NCBI RefSeq assembly: GCF_002160955.1
Contig: NZ_NFLN01000018.1
Coordinates: 1-58,976 of the forward strand
Origin: Gemmiger sp. An120
GTDB taxonomy: Bacteria; Bacillota; Clostridia; Oscillospirales; Ruminococcaceae
Direction: 5' to 3'
Length of the DNA: 58,976 nt
Below the pieces are notes generated by a model that made no database searches, had not been told where the DNA came from, and saw only the letters and a program-made list of their open reading frames with translations. Positions within the stretch are counted from its first letter, which is position 1; every line of letters starts with the position of its first letter. Below, one piece after another: positions 9,413 through 16,946 of the stretch. A program made the translations under genes and the position numbers.

Positions 9413-9450
9413 CAGCCGGCGCTGTACCAGCCGCCGGCTGTTTTGTTTTT
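9413..9450 (+). terminator. Terminator-like hairpin between response regulator and kinase
   Basis: CAGCCGGC and GCCGGCTG form an 8-bp stem with a 12-nt loop followed by TTTTGTTTTT, a full intrinsic terminator inside what otherwise looks like a two-gene operon. It probably lowers kinase expression relative to the regulator. Confidence 0.8.
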
Positions 9451-9485
9451 CCGACTTTTTCCGTTTTATACGAAAGGAGCCGCTT

Positions 9486-10796
9486 ATGACTGTCTTGGGC
9501 ACGGTATGCCGTTTCGCAACCATTGCCATCATTCAGTGCATCGTGCTGCTCAGCCTGCGCCGCTGTGTGCCGGCGGGCCGGCTGTTCTGGCCCTGTGCCG
9601 GGCTGATGATTTTGCTGTCCGCTCTGGGGGTTTGCCTGCCAGCCTCCCTCTCTCCGCTTGTGTCCGCCCTGGCGCTGGTGCTGGAGCCCTTCTGCCTTAC
9701 CCTGCCCTTCCGCCCCCGCGCCCGGGAGTCGGTAATCTGCTTCTTTTTGATTTTTTATCCCTTTGTTCTGTTCATGATCCTGTACGAACTGGCACTGACA
9801 CTGGCCGGGTTTGATGTGCTGTTCGTACCGCTTACCCTGAATCAAGTCCCCGGTACCATTCTGCGGTTTCTTCCCGTCCTGGCCGGGCTCTGGGTGTTCT
9901 GCCGCCTGCCGGCCTGGTCTTCTGCCTGGCGGCGGCTGCCGGCCTGGGTGCCCATCGGCCTGATGGCGGCAGACCGCCTGGGCGGGCTGTTCTCCCTGGG
10001 TATGGAAGCCCGGGGCCTGATTCCCAGCAGCGGCCTTTCGCTGGACTCGCTGCTGTTGTTGGGGTGCTTTTCCTCGGTGGTTCTGGTGCTGGGCGGGGCC
10101 GCGGCGCTGCTGGTCTGGCAGGACCAGCGCAGCACCCGGCTGTACATTGAACAGCTGGAACGGCAGCGGCGGCTGGAACTGGACTACTACCGCAGCCTGT
10201 CGGACACGCTGCAGGAGTTCCGGCTGCTGCGGCACGACCTGCGCCATTATCTGAATCTGCTGGGGGATGCCCCGGCCCAGCTGCGCCAGGATCTGCAGTC
10301 CACCCTGGATCACGCCGGGCAGGTGGAGCTGTGCGGCGACCCTTACCTGAACGCGGTGCTGTTCGGCAAAATGCGGCTGGCCCGGGAAAAGCAGGTACAC
10401 CTGGAAGCCCGGGCTGCCCTGGACGGCCCCGCCCCTGTGTCCGGTTCCGCGCTGATCTGCGCTGCCTCCAATCTGCTGGAAAACGCGCTGGAAGCCGCCC
10501 GGCCCGGCGAAACGGTGGAACTGACCGCCATCTGCCAGGCCGGAATGCTGGTAATGGAGATCACCAATCCGCTGCACGAGGGGGATCAGTTTCCGCCTCG
10601 GCAGGGATTCAGCCGCAAGGGCAGCACGCTGCACGGGCTGGGGCTTACCAGTGTGCGCCGTGTACTGGCCGAGGCGGACGGCACCCTGACGCTGGAGGCA
10701 CGGGAAGGCTGGGCGGTGGCCCGGGTGCTGCTGCCCTGCCTGGCCCCGGGCGAGCGCACAGACATGGCCCGCCCTTCCCCGCTGAACGAGCTTTAA
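9486..10796 (+). CDS. Membrane sensor histidine kinase, GHKL type (AgrC/CitA-like)
   Basis: 436 residues. Six or so hydrophobic helices fill residues 5-215, with no large extracytoplasmic domain, as in AgrC-type peptide sensors. A coiled segment (about 218-250) contains the phospho-acceptor motif LRHDLRHYLNLL. The ATPase domain has NLLENALEAA (N box) and HGLGLTSVRR (G2 box). The ribosome site is GAAAGGAGC before ATG. It should signal to the LytTR regulator 110 nt upstream. The ligand cannot be told from sequence. Confidence 0.9.
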   Translation: MTVLGTVCRFATIAIIQCIVLLSLRRCVPAGRLFWPCAGLMILLSALGVCLPASLSPLVSALALVLEPFCLTLPFRPRARESVICFFLIFYPFVLFMILYELALTLAGFDVLFVPLTLNQVPGTILRFLPVLAGLWVFCRLPAWSSAWRRLPAWVPIGLMAADRLGGLFSLGMEARGLIPSSGLSLDSLLLLGCFSSVVLVLGGAAALLVWQDQRSTRLYIEQLERQRRLELDYYRSLSDTLQEFRLLRHDLRHYLNLLGDAPAQLRQDLQSTLDHAGQVELCGDPYLNAVLFGKMRLAREKQVHLEARAALDGPAPVSGSALICAASNLLENALEAARPGETVELTAICQAGMLVMEITNPLHEGDQFPPRQGFSRKGSTLHGLGLTSVRRVLAEADGTLTLEAREGWAVARVLLPCLAPGERTDMARPSPLNEL

Positions 10797-10804
10797 CCGG
10801 AACA

Positions 10805-10848
10805 AAACAGCCGGGCGCCCCCGCGTAAACGGGAGCGCCCGGCTGTTT
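10805..10848 (+). terminator. Terminator of the kinase gene
   Basis: AACAGCCGGGCGC pairs with its complement 16 nt on, extended inside by a CCCG/CGGG stem, and is followed by TTTGCTT. Confidence 0.88.
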
Positions 10849-10949
10849 GCTTGCGGGCAGGGCCCGCCCGGCGGTTGCTGGTCCACCGGACGGGCTCTAT
10901 AGGGGGCACGGACAGCTATACGCCGCCCGCACTCTGCCCGGTGAGCCCG

Positions 10950-11252
10950 TCATGCCGAGCGAAGCGCCGGACGACAGGTTTTATGGGAAGCGGCGGAGCA
11001 AAAGGGTGCGGACACCGTTTTTGTCTCAGCCGGCCGGGCAGCTTGCTGGTGCAGCCGCACAACACGGGCCGCCGCCGCGCGGCGCTGTGTTCTGCGGGCC
11101 AGATACGAAGCACGGCGGGCCGCCAGGCCCAGCAATACAAGGATGGCTAGCGCCGCGGGCACAGGCAGGGTGCCCTCGATCAGCGCGCCCGCCGCCGGGA
11201 ACAGGCCCAGCACGGCCAGTATGGCAGCACATTGCAGCAGATAGCGTTTCAT
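10950..11252 (-). CDS. Small basic membrane protein under S24-repressor control
   Basis: 100 residues: two hydrophobic helices (about 4-24 and 28-46) joined by a short acidic turn, then an Arg/Ala-rich cytoplasmic tail (RRASYLARRTQRRAAAARV). AGGAGG stands 8 nt before ATG. I recognise no family. The gene is transcribed away from the XRE-S24 repressor gene, and its promoter spacer is filled by a 15-bp dyad that recurs in the repressor promoter. A small membrane protein held down by an autocleavable repressor recalls damage-induced division inhibitors or TisB-like peptides, but that is only an analogy. Confidence 0.7.
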   Translation of the reverse strand: MKRYLLQCAAILAVLGLFPAAGALIEGTLPVPAALAILVLLGLAARRASYLARRTQRRAAAARVVRLHQQAARPAETKTVSAPFCSAASHKTCRPALRSA

Positions 11253-11296
11253 CGCGATGACCTCCTCATTTTGGGTGACATTGCTTCGTTGGGTTT

Positions 11297-11325
11297 ATCA
11301 TAATACAACTCATAGTTGTTGTCAA
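11297..11325 (-). promoter_or_regulatory. Promoter and operator of the small membrane protein
   Basis: Minus strand: consensus TTGACA, 17 bp, TATGAT. The spacer begins with ACAACTATGAGTTGT, a perfect 6-3-6 inverted repeat (11305-11319), so a bound repressor would block polymerase. The -35 box is also part of a wider inverted repeat with GTTGTCAA arms at 11318-11325 and 11333-11340. Confidence 0.8.
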
Positions 11326-11368
11326 GCGTATTTTGACAACTTTTTTTAGTTTAATTTTGGAATTCCCC

Positions 11369-11397
11369 TTTACACACACTACGATTAGTTGTATAAT
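11369..11397 (+). promoter_or_regulatory. Promoter and operator of the XRE-S24 repressor
   Basis: TTTACA, 17 bp, consensus TATAAT. The spacer holds ACTACGATTAGTTGT (11378-11392), matching the divergent operator at 11 of 15 positions including the AGTTGT half-site. The -10 lies in a perfect palindrome, GTTGTATAATACAAC (11388-11402). This layout predicts autorepression. Confidence 0.8.
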
Positions 11398-11422
11398 ACA
11401 ACCATGCAAAGGAGGGAGTAGT

Positions 11423-12037
11423 ATGTTCAGTGAACGCCTGAAAGCTCTCCGCAAAGAACGAAAGCTCAGCCAGGCCGCCCTCTCCGCCCAGCTGGGGGTA
11501 ACGCAGCAGGCCGTGGGCAAATGGGAGACCGGCCGTTCCACGCCGGACCCGGCTACTGTGGCCCGCCTGGCCGCGCTGCTGGGCACCACCACCGACGTGC
11601 TGCTGGGGGTATCCCCCGCGCCGCAGGATTTCGGCGGCCCGGTGGGCGCCTATATGGAGAGCCCGGTGCCGGTGGTAGGCAGCGTGCGCGCCGGGTACGG
11701 GGCGCTGGCCTTTGAAGAGGATTACGGCACCGAACCCGCCCCGGTGAAAGACCCGGAGAATTACTTCTACCTGGTGGTCAAGGGCGACAGCATGGAGCCC
11801 CGCATCCACGACGGGGATTACGCGCTGGTGCGCCGTCAGCCCACCCTGAACAACGGGGATCTGGGCGTGATGGTCTTTGACGAGGGCGAGGGTACCCTGA
11901 AGCGGTACATCCGCCGGGGCAATGCGGTGATCCTGCAGCCTTTCAACCCGGACTATCCGGAAAAGGTCATCCGGGGCGCGGATCTGGAGCGGCTGTACAT
12001 CGCCGGCAAGGTGGTCGAGACCAAGACCAAGTGGTAA
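11423..12037 (+). CDS. XRE-family repressor with S24 (LexA/CI-like) self-cleavage domain
   Basis: 204 residues. An XRE helix-turn-helix fills 1-65 (LSQAALSAQLGVTQQAVGKWETG). The S24 peptidase domain (about 85-204) has an Ala-Gly pair in VRAGYG as the likely cleavage site, catalytic Ser in GDSMEPRI and catalytic Lys in GTLKRYI. Proteins of this type are repressors inactivated by RecA-stimulated autolysis. The start is the ATG after GGAGGGAG, just downstream of an operator-bearing promoter. No phage genes flank it, so it seems to be a stand-alone chromosomal switch whose one evident target is the divergent membrane-protein gene. Confidence 0.93.
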   Translation: MFSERLKALRKERKLSQAALSAQLGVTQQAVGKWETGRSTPDPATVARLAALLGTTTDVLLGVSPAPQDFGGPVGAYMESPVPVVGSVRAGYGALAFEEDYGTEPAPVKDPENYFYLVVKGDSMEPRIHDGDYALVRRQPTLNNGDLGVMVFDEGEGTLKRYIRRGNAVILQPFNPDYPEKVIRGADLERLYIAGKVVETKTKW

Positions 12038-12343
12038 GGCGCCGGTCGGGGCGTTTTACCTTTCCGGCCTGTCTGTATTCTAGCACGCGGGCAGGGTGAT
12101 AAATCGGACTTTCAAAAGGGCCGCGGCGGGATTTTTCCGCGGCGGCCCGGGCTTTCCGCTTTTTCAAAGGAAAGGGCGGAGGGCCAGGTTTTTTGCGGCC
12201 TTTTTGCAAAAAGGCCGCGCGCCGGGCGCGGAGAATGGGAAGCCCGCGCACGGCGCACCGCACGGCAAACCGGCAGCGGTCAGGGGGCCCGCCGCCTTTG
12301 TTCCGGCATACCGGCCGGAACGGAGAGGGACGGGCCTTTCTCT
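12038..12343. other. Intergenic region with three stacked inverted repeats
   Basis: No credible gene. It holds CCGCGG repeated around a 10-nt loop (12121-12142), CTTTCC/GGAAAG arms (12152-12174), and a perfect 24-bp palindrome with GCGGCCTTTTT arms (12195-12218). The T-runs around them suggest terminators of the repressor gene. No clear promoter for the following radical-SAM gene can be seen. Confidence 0.55.
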
Positions 12344-13678
12344 ATGGATTTGATGGAAAAACTTTCCATTCTGGCGGACAGCGCCAAATACGACGTTGCC
12401 TGCACCAGCAGCGGTGTGGACCGGGGCGGCGCGCCGGGCGCGCTGGGCAGCTGCCATGCGCCCGGCATCTGCCACACCTTTACCGCCGACGGCCGCTGCG
12501 TAAGCCTTTTGAAGGTTCTGATGACCAACATCTGCGCCTACGACTGCCGCTACTGCACCAACCGCCGCTCGGAGGACCGGCCCCGCGCGGCCTTTACCCC
12601 GGAGGAACTGGCGGAACTGACCATCCAGTTTTACCGGCGCAATTATATCGAGGGGCTGTTTTTATCCAGCGCCGTGCTGGTAAGCCCGGACTACACCATG
12701 GAGCGGATGATCCGGGTGCTGGAACTGCTGCGGGGGCCGCACCGGTTCCGGGGCTATATCCACGCCAAGACCATCCCGGGGGCGGACCCGGCGCTGGTGC
12801 ACCGGATGGGTCTGCTGGCCGACCGGCTGAGCGTGAACATCGAACTGCCCAGCGAGGCCAGCCTGAAACTGCTGGCCCCGGACAAGCAGAAAACCGGCAT
12901 CCTGCGGCCGATGGGTCTGATCGCCCGCACCGCCGCCGAGAGCCGCCGGGAACTGACCGTTTACCGGCACGCCCCCGCCTTTGCCCCCGCCGGGCAGAGC
13001 ACCCAGATGATCGTGGGGGCCAGCCCGGAGAGCGATTACCAGATTCTGCGGCTCACCGAAGGGCTGTATCAGAAATACAGCCTGAAGCGGGTGTTTTTCT
13101 CCGCCTATGTGCCGGTCTGCCGGGACGAGCGGCTGCCCGCGCTGGACACAAAGCCGCCGCTTCTGCGGGAGCACCGGCTGTACCAGGCGGACTGGCTGCT
13201 GCGGTATTATCAGTTTTCCGCCGGGGAGATTTTGAGCCCGGAGACCCCCAACTTCGACCCCTGGCTGGACCCGAAATGCAACTGGGCGCTGCACCATCTG
13301 GACCAGTTTCCGGTGGATGTGGAGCGCTGCGACTACGAGATGCTGCTGCGGGTGCCGGGTATCGGGCCCAAGAGCGCCCGCCGCATCCGCACCGCCCGGC
13401 GGCACGGCCGTCTGCGGCTGGAGGATCTGCGCCGCATCGGGGTGGTGCTGCGGCGGGCCCGGTATTTCATTGTATGCAGCGGGTACGCGGGCCCCGGCCG
13501 GCTGAGCCGGGTGACGGTGGCCCAGGCGCTGCTGGACCCGGGGGTGTTTGAGGGCGGCGCCCGGCAGCTGAGTTTGTTCGATGACCCGGCCGGGCGGCTG
13601 AGTGCACCGGACCATCCCGCCCTGCCCATGGCGGCGGCACGAGAGGAGGCGGCGGCATGGCTTTCCAGGCGGATGTAG
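12344..13678 (+). CDS. Putative DNA modification/repair radical-SAM protein (TIGR03916-like)
   Basis: 444 residues. The radical-SAM cluster motif is CAYDCRYC (about 67-74), preceded by a second Cys set (CTSSG, CHAPGIC). The barrel contains EGLFLSSAVL and GYIHAKTIPGADP. The C-terminal part has a helix-hairpin-helix, LLRVPGIGPKSARRI (about 333-347), typical of DNA-binding proteins. The family is found beside, and often fused or linked to, uracil-DNA-glycosylase-like partners, and its next gene here is the standard partner, overlapping by 22 nt. The exact reaction is not established. The ribosome site is a weakly placed GGAGAGGG. Confidence 0.88.
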   Translation: MDLMEKLSILADSAKYDVACTSSGVDRGGAPGALGSCHAPGICHTFTADGRCVSLLKVLMTNICAYDCRYCTNRRSEDRPRAAFTPEELAELTIQFYRRNYIEGLFLSSAVLVSPDYTMERMIRVLELLRGPHRFRGYIHAKTIPGADPALVHRMGLLADRLSVNIELPSEASLKLLAPDKQKTGILRPMGLIARTAAESRRELTVYRHAPAFAPAGQSTQMIVGASPESDYQILRLTEGLYQKYSLKRVFFSAYVPVCRDERLPALDTKPPLLREHRLYQADWLLRYYQFSAGEILSPETPNFDPWLDPKCNWALHHLDQFPVDVERCDYEMLLRVPGIGPKSARRIRTARRHGRLRLEDLRRIGVVLRRARYFIVCSGYAGPGRLSRVTVAQALLDPGVFEGGARQLSLFDDPAGRLSAPDHPALPMAAAREEAAAWLSRRM

Positions 13679-14415
13679 TGTATCGGTACGACGGCAGCTT
13701 TGAGGGCTTTTTAAGCTGCGTGTTTGAAAGTTTTCTGCGCAAGGAGATTCCCTTTGCGATCTATCCCGACCGGGCGGCCTGGCCCACCCTGTTCCCCATC
13801 CGGCGGGTGCCCACCGATCCGGCGCGGGCCGCCCGGGTGTTCGACAGCTTTGAAAAAAAGCTGGGCACCCGCACCCGGGATCTGGTGACCCGGGCCTTTC
13901 TGAACGACAGCCCGGACAAGGAACTGACCCTGCTGCGGTTTTTGCACTTTGCCTACGGGCAGGGCCCCCGGGCCCCCTGGATGCAGGGGCACGAGCGGGT
14001 GGCCCCGGTGCTGGCGCTGGAAAAGGCGGTGAACGGGGAGGCCCATCTGCTGACCGGGTTTGTGCGGTTTGAGCAGCGGGGCGGTGCGCTGGGGGCGGTG
14101 ATCCAGCCCCGGCATTTTGTGCTGCCCTTGCTGCGGCAGCATTTCTGCAACCGGTATCCGGGGGAGGATTTTGTGATCTGGGACAAGACCCACCGGGCGG
14201 TACTGGCGGTACAGGCGGGCCGGGCGGAGTATCTGGAACTGGCCACCGATCCGGACCTGCCGCCCCCCGACGAGGAGGAGGCCCGGTTCCAGGCCATGTG
14301 GCGGGCCTTTTACGATGCGCTGGCCATCCCGGCCCGGTCCAATCCAAACCTGCGGCGCAGCCACTGCCCCAAGCGATACTGGGCCTGCATGACCGAACTG
14401 CGGGACCAGTTGTGA
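13657..14415 (+). CDS. TIGR03915-family DNA metabolism protein, partner of the radical-SAM protein
   Basis: 252 residues, matching the free-standing family: N-terminal YRYDGSFEGFLSCVFESF, central FLHFAYGQGP, QPRHFVLPLLRQHF and DFVIWDKTHRAVL, and the C-terminal CPKRYWACMTEL. In many Clostridia this protein is fused to a uracil-DNA glycosylase domain; here that extension is absent. It starts inside the 3' end of the radical-SAM gene, after GAGGAGG, so translation is coupled. The pair presumably acts together on damaged or modified DNA bases. Confidence 0.85.
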   Translation: MAFQADVVYRYDGSFEGFLSCVFESFLRKEIPFAIYPDRAAWPTLFPIRRVPTDPARAARVFDSFEKKLGTRTRDLVTRAFLNDSPDKELTLLRFLHFAYGQGPRAPWMQGHERVAPVLALEKAVNGEAHLLTGFVRFEQRGGALGAVIQPRHFVLPLLRQHFCNRYPGEDFVIWDKTHRAVLAVQAGRAEYLELATDPDLPPPDEEEARFQAMWRAFYDALAIPARSNPNLRRSHCPKRYWACMTELRDQL

Positions 14416-14419
14416 CCCC

Positions 14420-14447
14420 TTGCGGGGCGCGCGGCGCGTGTTATAAT
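14420..14447 (+). promoter_or_regulatory. Promoter of the alpha/beta hydrolase gene
   Basis: TTGCGG, 16 bp, consensus TATAAT, about 60 nt before the hydrolase ATG. Confidence 0.6.
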
Positions 14448-14510
14448 GGAGGTATCGACACACACCGGCGCACCGCGCCCTGATCGCCCTGGGAGGGGCA
14501 GTTTTCTGTT

Positions 14511-15173
14511 ATGTTTGTTACGGTAAACGGCATTCAGTTGTATTACGAGGTAGCCGGTCAGGGGCCGGCCATGCTGCTGCTGCACGGCAACGGCGAGGAC
14601 CACACCACCTTTGACGTGCTGGCCAAGCGGCTGGAAAGCCGGTACACCCTGTATATGCCGGACAGCCGGGGCCACGGCCAGAGCAGCCCGGTGCCCCACC
14701 TGACCTACGACGAGATGGCGATGGATATGGCCGCCTTTATCCGGCAGCTGGGGCTGGAGAAACCGGTGGTGCTGGGATTTTCCGACGGAGGCATCGTGGC
14801 GTTGCTGCTGGCCTGCCGCTGCCCGGATCTGGTGGGCAAGCTGGTGGTGTGCGGGGCCAACCGCACCCCCAAGGGATTGCGCGCCGGTACCCGCCGGGCG
14901 ATCCGGCTGGCCAACCTGCTGCACCACAGCGACAAGCTGGATCTGATGCTGCAGCAGCCCCACATCACCGACAAGATGCTGGGCGCCATCACCGCCCCCA
15001 CCCTGGTGCTGGCCGGCGAGAAGGACATGATCCTGCCCCAGGAGACCCGCGCCATCGCCCGGGCCATCCCCGGCGCCCGGCTGCTGGTGCTGCCCGGCGA
15101 GGATCATGGCAGCTATGTGGAGCATTCCGACACCGTCTGGCTGGCAATGAAGCCGTTTCTGACCGGGAGGTAA
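14511..15173 (+). CDS. Alpha/beta hydrolase
   Basis: 220 residues with the complete fold signature: oxyanion-hole LLLHGNGED, DSRGHGQS, nucleophile elbow GFSDGG (Ser near 92), acid in LAGEKDMI, and His in GEDHGSYV. A short lid (about 115-155) separates strands 6 and 7. Such proteins are esterases, lipases or C-C hydrolases; the substrate cannot be inferred. Initiation is at the ATG after GGGAGGGG. A zinc-ribbon protein follows 4 nt later. Confidence 0.88.
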   Translation: MFVTVNGIQLYYEVAGQGPAMLLLHGNGEDHTTFDVLAKRLESRYTLYMPDSRGHGQSSPVPHLTYDEMAMDMAAFIRQLGLEKPVVLGFSDGGIVALLLACRCPDLVGKLVVCGANRTPKGLRAGTRRAIRLANLLHHSDKLDLMLQQPHITDKMLGAITAPTLVLAGEKDMILPQETRAIARAIPGARLLVLPGEDHGSYVEHSDTVWLAMKPFLTGR

Positions 15174-15177
15174 AATT

Positions 15178-15387
15178 ATGAATTGTCCCTTCTGCGGCGC
15201 GTCCATGGAGCCAGGCCGTCTGGAGACCAATGCGGTGCTGCATTTTGGCTTACACTGGCCGGCCAGCCTGCATTTTCTTCCCGACGACGCCTTTGCCAAG
15301 CGACGGGTGTCCACCCCACTGGCCCGCCGGGAGGGCTGGTACTGCGCCGCCTGCGGCAGGATCGTGGGCATATTTGACGCAAAATAA
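15178..15387 (+). CDS. Small zinc-ribbon protein (DUF6487-like)
   Basis: 69 residues with CPFCG at the N-terminus and CAACG near the C-terminus, a four-cysteine zinc ribbon, and the MEPG and WYCAACG context typical of small PF20097-like proteins. The function is unknown. Its start codon sits 4 nt after the hydrolase stop, within GGGAGGTAAAATT ATG, so the two form an operon. Confidence 0.75.
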   Translation: MNCPFCGASMEPGRLETNAVLHFGLHWPASLHFLPDDAFAKRRVSTPLARREGWYCAACGRIVGIFDAK

Positions 15388-15392
15388 AGCAG

Positions 15393-15433
15393 GGCCCGCG
15401 CCAATCAAACGGCGCGGGCCTTGTTCTGTTTTT
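15393..15433. terminator. Bidirectional terminator between convergent genes
   Basis: Perfect 10-bp stem (GGCCCGCGCC and complement) with an 8-nt loop, then TTGTTCTGTTTTT on the plus side. On the minus side it falls just past the stop of the membrane protein. Confidence 0.85.
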
Positions 15434-16946
15434 ATTCCTGGCCAAAAGGCACCGCCGGGTCGTCGTTGGGGTAGAACTGCAGCGCGTCCTGCACCAGGGC
15501 AAAGGCGCTGTTCAGGCCGGTGTTGCTGGTCTGGTAGGCCTCCAGAGCCGAGCAGACCGGATACTGGAAAGCGCTGGTCTGGTGGACATAGTTCATCCAG
15601 CTGTCCACAATCCAGCCATCGTTGACCTCCTGTACGGTATAGGTCAGGTAGCCGCGCCGGTTTTCGGCGCTGCGGGGCAGCGAGAAAGAGGCAAACACAT
15701 CCCGCCGCTGTTCCTCGCCCCAGAATATACTGGTTGCGGTGTAGCTCTGCTCACCCAGATACGCATAGGGGGCGGTCATCGTCTGTCCGTTCTGCTCGCA
15801 GAGCAGCCGGCCGGTGACCGGTTCGGCCTCGGCCCAGCCCTCCGGCAGCAGTTCGTAGACCGGCCAGAGCTGGATGCACTCGGTGCCCCACCAGAGGGCC
15901 GGTTCTACCCACTGGAAATGCTGGAACAGCTTCCACTGCTCCCGCTCGCCGGGCAGTTCCACGGCCACGCCGGTGCTGCGCAAAGCGCCCTGCCGGCCCT
16001 GAATGCCGAAATCGGTCAGCGGCAGATCCCGCTCTGACACCACCACCCGCCTGGCGCCCCGGCAGGCCAGCACTTCATCGTCGGTCAGGTCGGCCAGCAC
16101 CGTTTTCGGGAAGCCCATCGCCGCCAGCTCCTGCCGCACGGCGGCCGCCTGCGGGTCGGCGGAAGACTGTGCGGGCTGCCAGTCCATGGGGATGCGGCCG
16201 CCGAAGCCATACCCCGCCGCCAGGCCCAGCACCAGCACCACCGCCAGCAGCACCGTGAGTGCCCGGTCGGACAGGCGGGACGGGGCGGGATGCAGCCCGT
16301 AGCCGGTTGTTTCCATCTCCCGGCTGAGCCGGTACAGGCGGTAGAGTATCAGCAGATAGGCCCCGATCATGGCCAGCGGGATCAGCAGCCCGTTATACCG
16401 CACCAGGGCCAGGGCATACAGGCCCGCGTACCAGACCACCAGCCAGCCCGCGCCGGTGCCCTGGACCCAGCCCGCGCCGGTGCCCTGGACCCGGCCCGCG
16501 GCCCGGCGCACCTGATCCAGGCCCTGCCACAGGCAGACCAGCTGCCCCAGCTGGGCCAGCTGGCCCGCACCGGTCAGAACCGTCATGACCGTCTGCCCGG
16601 CGGGGGTCTGCCGCCAGAGAAAGGCGTTCAGAATCAGTATCCCCCATACTGCTCCTGTGCGCACCGCCGACACCATCCAGCCCGCCCGCAGCCAGGGGTT
16701 CTCCCGCCGCAGCGCCCGGAAAGCCATCAGGCAGAGCAGCGTACCCAGGGCGGGCAGCCAATACTGCAGCCCCCCTACCTGCAGGGTGATGCCGGTGAGC
16801 GCCAGGCCCCACACCAGCTGCTCCATCACCCGCCGCCAGGGGGTGACCGCCCGGGCCACCTCGTCCGGGGGCGAATCGGGCAGGCTGGAGGCCAGCAGCT
16901 GGTCAAACTCCGCGTCGTCGGGGGCGTTCCAAAGCCGCTTATCCAT
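15432..16946 (-). CDS. Polytopic membrane protein coupled to an ECF-like sigma factor (possible anti-sigma/sensor)
   Basis: 504 residues. A short cytoplasmic N-terminus (DAEFDQLLASSLPDSPPDEVA) precedes about eight hydrophobic helices (45-250). A large outer domain (about 265-504) follows, rich in Trp and Tyr, without a family I recognise. The start overlaps the sigma gene by 8 nt (ATGGATAA), so translation is coupled; GGGAGG precedes this ATG, while the earlier GTG lies in the ribosome site. The pairing suggests a sensor or anti-sigma factor, but no zinc-binding anti-sigma motif is visible. An 8-residue unit (VQGTGAGW) is doubled in a membrane loop. Confidence 0.75.
   Translation of the reverse strand: MDKRLWNAPDDAEFDQLLASSLPDSPPDEVARAVTPWRRVMEQLVWGLALTGITLQVGGLQYWLPALGTLLCLMAFRALRRENPWLRAGWMVSAVRTGAVWGILILNAFLWRQTPAGQTVMTVLTGAGQLAQLGQLVCLWQGLDQVRRAAGRVQGTGAGWVQGTGAGWLVVWYAGLYALALVRYNGLLIPLAMIGAYLLILYRLYRLSREMETTGYGLHPAPSRLSDRALTVLLAVVLVLGLAAGYGFGGRIPMDWQPAQSSADPQAAAVRQELAAMGFPKTVLADLTDDEVLACRGARRVVVSERDLPLTDFGIQGRQGALRSTGVAVELPGEREQWKLFQHFQWVEPALWWGTECIQLWPVYELLPEGWAEAEPVTGRLLCEQNGQTMTAPYAYLGEQSYTATSIFWGEEQRRDVFASFSLPRSAENRRGYLTYTVQEVNDGWIVDSWMNYVHQTSAFQYPVCSALEAYQTSNTGLNSAFALVQDALQFYPNDDPAVPFGQE
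16444..16491. repeat. Perfect 24-bp tandem duplication inside the membrane-protein gene
   Basis: The unit starting CAGCCCGCGCCGG occurs twice back to back and keeps frame, coding VQGTGAGW twice. A likely site of replication slippage and copy-number variation. Confidence 0.9.

Noticed and set aside
11423-12037. A prophage immunity region around the S24 repressor
   Set aside because: No integrase, Cro, antirepressor, structural or lysis genes are nearby; flanks are chromosomal housekeeping genes.
12096-12353. An 85-codon frame before the radical-SAM gene
   Set aside because: Made of the inverted-repeat region, with Arg/Ala/Gly-rich composition and no ribosome site.
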